Positions 58,875 to 64,000 of a stretch of DNA of 64,000 nt are shown one piece after another (the stretch's first letter is position 1; each line of letters begins with the position of its first letter). Location of the stretch: NCBI GenBank assembly GCA_910589415.1, contig OU342638.1, positions 33,081,579 to 33,145,578 on the forward strand. The letters are read 5' to 3'. Origin of the DNA: Malachius bipustulatus (Eukaryota > Arthropoda > Insecta > Coleoptera > Melyridae). The notes under the pieces were generated by a model. It saw nothing but the letters and a program-made list of their open reading frames with translations. It ran no database searches and was not told where the DNA came from. The translations under genes were made by a program, and so were the position numbers.

Positions 58875-61800
58875 ATGGCTTGTAGGGTCTGCTTGCACAT
58901 CTTAGATTTGAACTTCACAGGCTCATACTCGAGTAACACCGATAAAATTAGTGAGGATGAGAACTCACTGTCAATTCAAGATGTTGCTCAGGCAATATTC
59001 CCCCAACTTGTAAGTGTATATGTATTTACTTATTCAATTTATTAACGCCTCGTTTTCAGGATTTCGGATTATCCGAACGACCGCTCGTTTGTGTCGAGTG
59101 CAAGGAAAAAATGCTAAATTACAACCGGCACAAGGAGACCTGGCTCGCCTGCGAGGAGAGAATTTTAAATGCCAAGAACCAAGCCACCGAGAACTGTGTA
59201 AACCTGACGCAGTTAGTTACGGGAAACTTCGACAAAGGAGCTGCAAATATTTGCAGAACGTGTCTCAAATGTCACTCTGATGGAGTGTCTCTGTTCGATG
59301 AGACTTCTCAAAATGAAACTATTTATGCGATTTTTATAAAAAATTTCATTCCTGACCTGGTAAGTTGTTTCAATAATTATTTGACATTTGTTTTTATACA
59401 ACAATGACATAACAATTGTCACTTGTCAAATGTTACAGTTGTCAAATTATGCTTGACAGATGAGAGATCATGATGATAATTTGTTTCTATTTGTAATTTG
59501 GTATAGAAATTGATAAAAATAATTACTGCAGCATGTTTTTTGGTTTTTTGATGGAGTTGTCAAAAGAGCAATTTTTGTGACCTAAAATATGAAAATTTTT
59601 GACAAATAATATGACAGTGACATAAGTATTTTGACACTTTGTTTTTAAAAGTCAAACCTCAAGCTTAACAGTTGTCAAATTACGATTGTGCGTATTCTCG
59701 ACTCAATGGTTACATAAATAAATAAATAATTTCTTTCAGGACCTCGAACTAACGTCATCTTCACTTGTATGCAAGCTATGTGCAGAAACAGCAGAACAAA
59801 TGTACCATTTCCAAGAGACTTTACTAAACGCGCAGACTTCCGTATTAGATTTCATTTCCCTGAACGACCGTCTGCCGAAAAACGACGATCTGTTCAACAT
59901 CTCGAAGGAAATGGATTCGAGAACGATCCAAATGGAGAACGTCGAGGAAAAATTCCACCCGCCCGACCTGGAAAAGAAGCACGAACCCCAAGTGGAACTG
60001 TACGAAGGCTACTCGGAATTGAACGTGAACGACTTATCTTTATCCGTCAAAATCGAGATGGAAGAATCGGAACTGAGACCGGACACGACCGCCTATTTCA
60101 ACGAGAAGACATTCGGCTGTTTTGACTGCGAGTACCAGACGCACAGACGCTCGAACCTGGTCAGCCACGTCCGGACCAAGCACTCGAAACTCGAGAAGTT
60201 CAAGTGCCCCGACTGCAAGTACGAGACGAGATGGAAGCAGCAGCTGAGGAGGCACATCAAGTACACCCACAGCACCGACGAGATCGAGATCCACAAGTGC
60301 GCCGAGTGCGGCTACGAGACCAAGTGGAAGCACCAGCTGAGGGCGCACATGAAGTACAAGCACACCCCCGACGGGGAGATGGAGATCCACAAGTGCGGCC
60401 AGTGCGAGTACGAGACGAAAAGGAAGAACGCACTGAAACGACACGTCGAGTACACTCATAACGAGGTCGCTCCGATTAAGTGCGAGAAGTGCGATTATCA
60501 GACCAAATGGAAGCAGCAGCTCCGGTTGCACGTTAAAAGTAAACACACCAAAGAAGGAGAGGCTGAGATGTTTAAATGCACTGAGTGCGATTATCGGACT
60601 TTTCTTAGATCGACTCTGAGGCAGCATATGAGCACTAAACACGGCGAAAAAGTTTATCACAAGTAAGTAATTAGGATTATGATTTAATGAATAACAATTA
60701 ATTGTCTCTCGTTTATTTCAGTTGCACCGAATGCGATTACAAGACACGCTGGAAACAACAATTGAAGCTCCACATCGGACACAAGCATCGCCCCGACCTG
60801 ATGGTCCTCCACAAGTGTCCCCAGTGCGACTACTCAACGAAATGGAAGCAACGTCTAAAGGCGCATATCGAGTACAAACACTCGGCCGCCGACAAACCCG
60901 TCACGGTCCACCCGTGCGATCAGTGCGACTACACGACGAAATGGAAGCACCAGCTCAAGGCTCACATCAAGAACAAGCACCAGAAGGTCGAGAAGGAGTT
61001 CCACAAGTGTCCCGAGTGTCCGTACGAAAGCCGCTGGAAGCAGCGGCTACGTCTACACATCCGGTACAAGCACAGCGGCGAGGAGATGGAGATCTTCAAG
61101 TGCACGGAATGCGTCTATCAGACCAAGTGGAAGCAGCAGCTGAAGATCCACATGGCGTATCGGCACAGCATCGGCAATTCCCGCATGCACAAGTGCACGC
61201 TCTGCGAGTACGTCACGGTTCAGATAACCAGCCTGAGGCATCACATGAAGTACAAACACGCGAAAGAGGGGGAGACGGTCATGTTCAAGTGTCCGGAGTG
61301 CGATTACGAGACGAAGTGGAAGCAACAGCTGACCTGGCACTCGAAGTTCAAGCACGGGAAGGAGGGAGATGTGAAACTTCACAAATGTCCCGAACCAGGT
61401 AAATTCGCTCGCGTTCCAAACGAAACCGACTAAAATTATCACGTAACATTATTACAGATTGCACCTACGAGACGAAATGGAAGCAGCACCTCAAGCAGCA
61501 CTTCAAGTGCAAGCACATCAAAGAGGAGGAGAGCGGCGAAGTGCTCAAGTGTCCCGAGTGCGACTACGAGACCAAATGGAAGCAGCGTCTGAAGATGCAC
61601 GTCAAGCACAAGCACACGAACAAGAGCGAGCCGGTGGTCCACTCGTGTCCGGAGGACGGCTGCGTCTACAAGACCAAGTGGAAGCAGCAGCTGAAGATCC
61701 ACCTGAAGTTCCAGCACGCTCGCGGCGAGGTCGTCTTCCACAAGTGTCCCGACTGCGAATACAAGACCAAGTGGAAGCACCACCTCAAGCTGCACTGGAA

Positions 61801-63415
61801 GTGCAAGCACTCGAAGGAGGGCGAAGTGGAGAAGTTCGAGTGTCCCGAGTGCGATTACAAGAGCGTCCTGAAGTCGACCCTGAGGCAGCACGTCAAGTTC
61901 CAGCACTGCAAGAGCGACGAGATCACCATGTACAAGTGCGACCTGTGCAGCTACGAGACCAAGTGGAAGCACACGTTGAAGTCGCACAGGGAACATCAGC
62001 ACACTAAGGATAGCGAACGGCAGATTCATAAGTAAGTGGAGGGTTTGTTTTATTTCCTAGTGAATTAATCATCCTGTTCCGGTTCCAGATGCTCCCTCTG
62101 TTCTTACGAGACTAGATGGAAGCAGCGTCTCCGGGTCCATTATAAGTTCAAACACTCGGTCGGCGAGATTCAGTTCCATCGGTGCACCCAGTGCGTCTAC
62201 CAGACAAAATGGAAACAACAGCTGAAGCTGCACATCAAATTCAAGCATTCGGTTAAAGGCGAGCTGGATCTCCACAAGTGTCCGCAGTGCGACTACAAGA
62301 CGAAATGGAAGCATCACTTGAAGCTGCACGAGTCGCATAAGCACGGCATCGGGGACGCCGTCGAGTACCACAAGTGCGAGCTCTGCGAGTACCGGACGCG
62401 CTGGAAACAGCTGCTGAAGCTGCACAACGAGCACAAACACAACGACGGCAAGATCGTCCTGCACAAGTGCGCCGACTGCGACTACCAGACCAAGTGGAAG
62501 CAGCAGCTGAAGCTGCATGTCGACCACAAGCACCGGGAGAGGGAAGCGGGAGAGGTGAGACATCTCATAATATCACGTGATTAGGAAATTGATGTATTTA
62601 TTTGGTAGATCTTACGGTGCTCCCTGTGCAATTATTCGACCCCCGTACCCCGTCGATTCAAGCTCCACATAAGGACGAAGCACTCCCCCGACCACAAGCC
62701 CGTCATTCATCGGTGCCCCGATTGCCCGTACGAGAGTAAATGGCGCCAGCAGCTGAGAATGCACCAGCGTCTCAAGCACGGAAAGTACGGAGGCGTAGCT
62801 TTGCTCAAGGTGAGTCTTATTTATATTTTATTATGATTCGATCTTCTCGATCTTCGTATGTTTTCCCCAGTGCGAGGACTGCGAGTACACGACCTACCAC
62901 AAATCCAGTCTGCAGCAGCATCGTAAGTTCAAGCACAGCGCCGAGGTCGAGATGCACAGATGCAACGATTGCGATTACGAGACGAAATGGAAGCAACAGC
63001 TGAAGATGCACGTGCGGCACAAGCACACCAAAGAGGTTAATAAATTGTAAATAAATCGCCCGTTGCAATAAAAAAATTAATTATTAATTCGCAGGAGGAA
63101 ATGGTCTATCACAACTGCCCCGATTGCTCGTACAAGACCCACTGGAAGCACCAGCTGAAGGTCCACATCAATCACAAGCACTCGTCCGAGGTGAAGATCC
63201 ACAAGTGCGAGCAGTGCGACTACGAGACCAAGTGGAAGCAGCGCCTCAATTATCACGTCGACGTGAAGCACAGGAACGTGAAAAAGGCGCGCATGTTCAA
63301 GTGCACCGAGTGCAAGTACCAGGGGAAGAGCAAGTACCTGCTGAACAAGCACATGAAGGATAAACACGACGAGGACAGCGAGACCAGCGGGGACGAGATG
63401 GACTTGTCCAGTTGA
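58875..63415 (+). CDS. ZAD zinc-finger protein with two ZAD-like domains and 31 C2H2 fingers
   Basis: Nine coding exons: 58875-59009, 59060-59359, 59740-60662, 60722-61398, 61458-62031, 62089-62554, 62609-62809, 62871-63035 and 63095-63415; 3762 nt or 1253 residues, all phases compatible. Residues ~3-75 form a ZAD domain (CRVC...CVEC), and a second pair, CRTC (~110) ... CKLC (~157), looks like another. An acidic linker with VKIEMEESE follows, then 31 C2H2 fingers to the end. Most share the frame C-x2-C-(D/E)-Y-x-T-K-W-K-Q-Q-L-K-x-H-x4-H; two have C-x4-C (CPEPDC, CPEDGC). ZAD domains mediate dimerisation of insect zinc-finger proteins. Exon borders fall at finger starts, as if fingers spread by exon duplication. 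GC content is higher than in members A-E. Ortholog not recognised. Confidence 0.9.
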
Positions 63416-64000
63416 ACGAGGTGAGTTGTTGTTTTATTTTCTTTTGTATTGTAATTTACATTTTTTACTCGTTTTAGAGACGACTGGTGGAAGAATTTTG
63501 AACTAGGAGCTGTACTAGGAGCTTAGAATCAATTCTGAGCTGATTGTTGGTGTTTAGATTATCGGTTAGAGTTTTCCTGTTCAATCTGTGTAAAAAAAAA
63601 ATTGAGGCGAGCATCATTGCTTCAGTTAGTGTTAGTGTTAGTGCTAGGGCTAGGGCTAGTGCTGGTGCCAGTGCTAGGTGCTTTTTTAATTATGAATTGC
63701 CATCAATTTTTGAACATAATTTGGTGTTTTTATCGTTATTTTACCAATTCATCCAAGACTGATAGAAACAGTTAGTGCTTAGGTAAGTTTTATTGCTTGC
63801 TTGATTTATTATTTATAAAATGGCGGGAAGCACGAGGAGTTTAATGCCGCATGAGACTTACCTATTTTGAACGTTTCGGTCATCTTCAGAGTTAATTTTT
63901 TGAAACAACCACTGTCCAGGTGATCTTCAGAAAACTATTATTTGGCAATTATTGTTACAGTTCGCAATTTGAATTAATACAAACAGTTCGCTTGAATTAA
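63416..64000. other. 3' flank of the ZAD gene
   Basis: A GGTGAG at 63419 and TTTTAGAG near 63474 may be a 3' UTR intron. A degenerate GTTAGT/GCTAGG/GCTGGT 6-bp repeat spans about 63624-63678. At 63875-63893 the minus strand reads CTGAAGATGACCGAAACG, a fragment resembling Penelope-type termini. No gene recognised. Confidence 0.45.

Noticed and set aside
61439..62029. Long antisense open frames over the ZAD gene fingers
   Set aside because: They are reverse-strand shadows of the repetitive, GC-rich finger exons and encode only Leu/Val/Ala-rich repeats with no family features.
63624..63678. GTTAGT/GCTAGG repeats as telomeric DNA
   Set aside because: Short, irregular and interior; not the insect TTAGG repeat.
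63870..63925. CTGAAGATGACCGAAACG on the minus strand as a hammerhead
   Set aside because: CTGAAGA and GAAA are present but stem II and the stem I partner are missing, so at most a Penelope-type relic.

Overview
This is a eukaryotic, AT-rich, repeat-dense nuclear window with GT-AG introns. A ZAD zinc-finger gene (an arthropod-expanded class), a Posterior-sex-combs-type Polycomb gene and many DNA transposons point to an insect; a beetle is plausible but not proven.

Layout. 1-3970: 3' part of a Psc/Su(z)2-family PRC1 RING gene (+). 4400-5930: degenerate ~240-bp tandem array in its 3' flank. 6361-9382: complete polypeptide GalNAc-transferase (-, 5 exons). 9383-11618: divergent intergenic space containing a small element with a complete hammerhead ribozyme core. 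11619-16585: complete Prp40 splicing-factor gene (+, 11 coding exons, the first only the ATG). 17527-57222: five intact or nearly intact, minus-strand, intronless-looking C2H2 zinc-finger paralogs plus one pseudogene and several finger relics, separated by transposons. 58875-63415: a separate, nine-exon ZAD gene (+) with two ZAD-like domains and 31 C2H2 fingers of one near-uniform type.

The paralogs share an acidic N-terminus starting M-S-L with a V-Q-H-Q-E motif and psi-K-x-E sumoylation-like sites, followed by 4 to 13 fingers of the form C-x2-C-x12-H-x4-H. Finger gain, loss, homogenisation and decay are all visible, so this is an actively turning-over DNA-binding gene cluster.

Mobile DNA between 19 and 56 kb: a 14.66-kb Ty3/gypsy-type LTR retrotransposon (35544-50200) with two 2686-bp LTRs that look identical and a 4-bp target duplication; three long foldback elements with CAGGGTG-type ends; two 404-bp copies of a TA-flanked MITE, one nested in a foldback; a PIF/Harbinger deletion derivative with TTA duplications; a P/THAP-type element with 8-bp duplications; another long-inverted-repeat element with 8-bp duplications; and hammerhead-like, Penelope-type relics. 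Psc and the transferase converge, the transferase and Prp40 diverge, and Prp40 converges on the first zinc-finger gene. No tRNA or rRNA gene was recognised.
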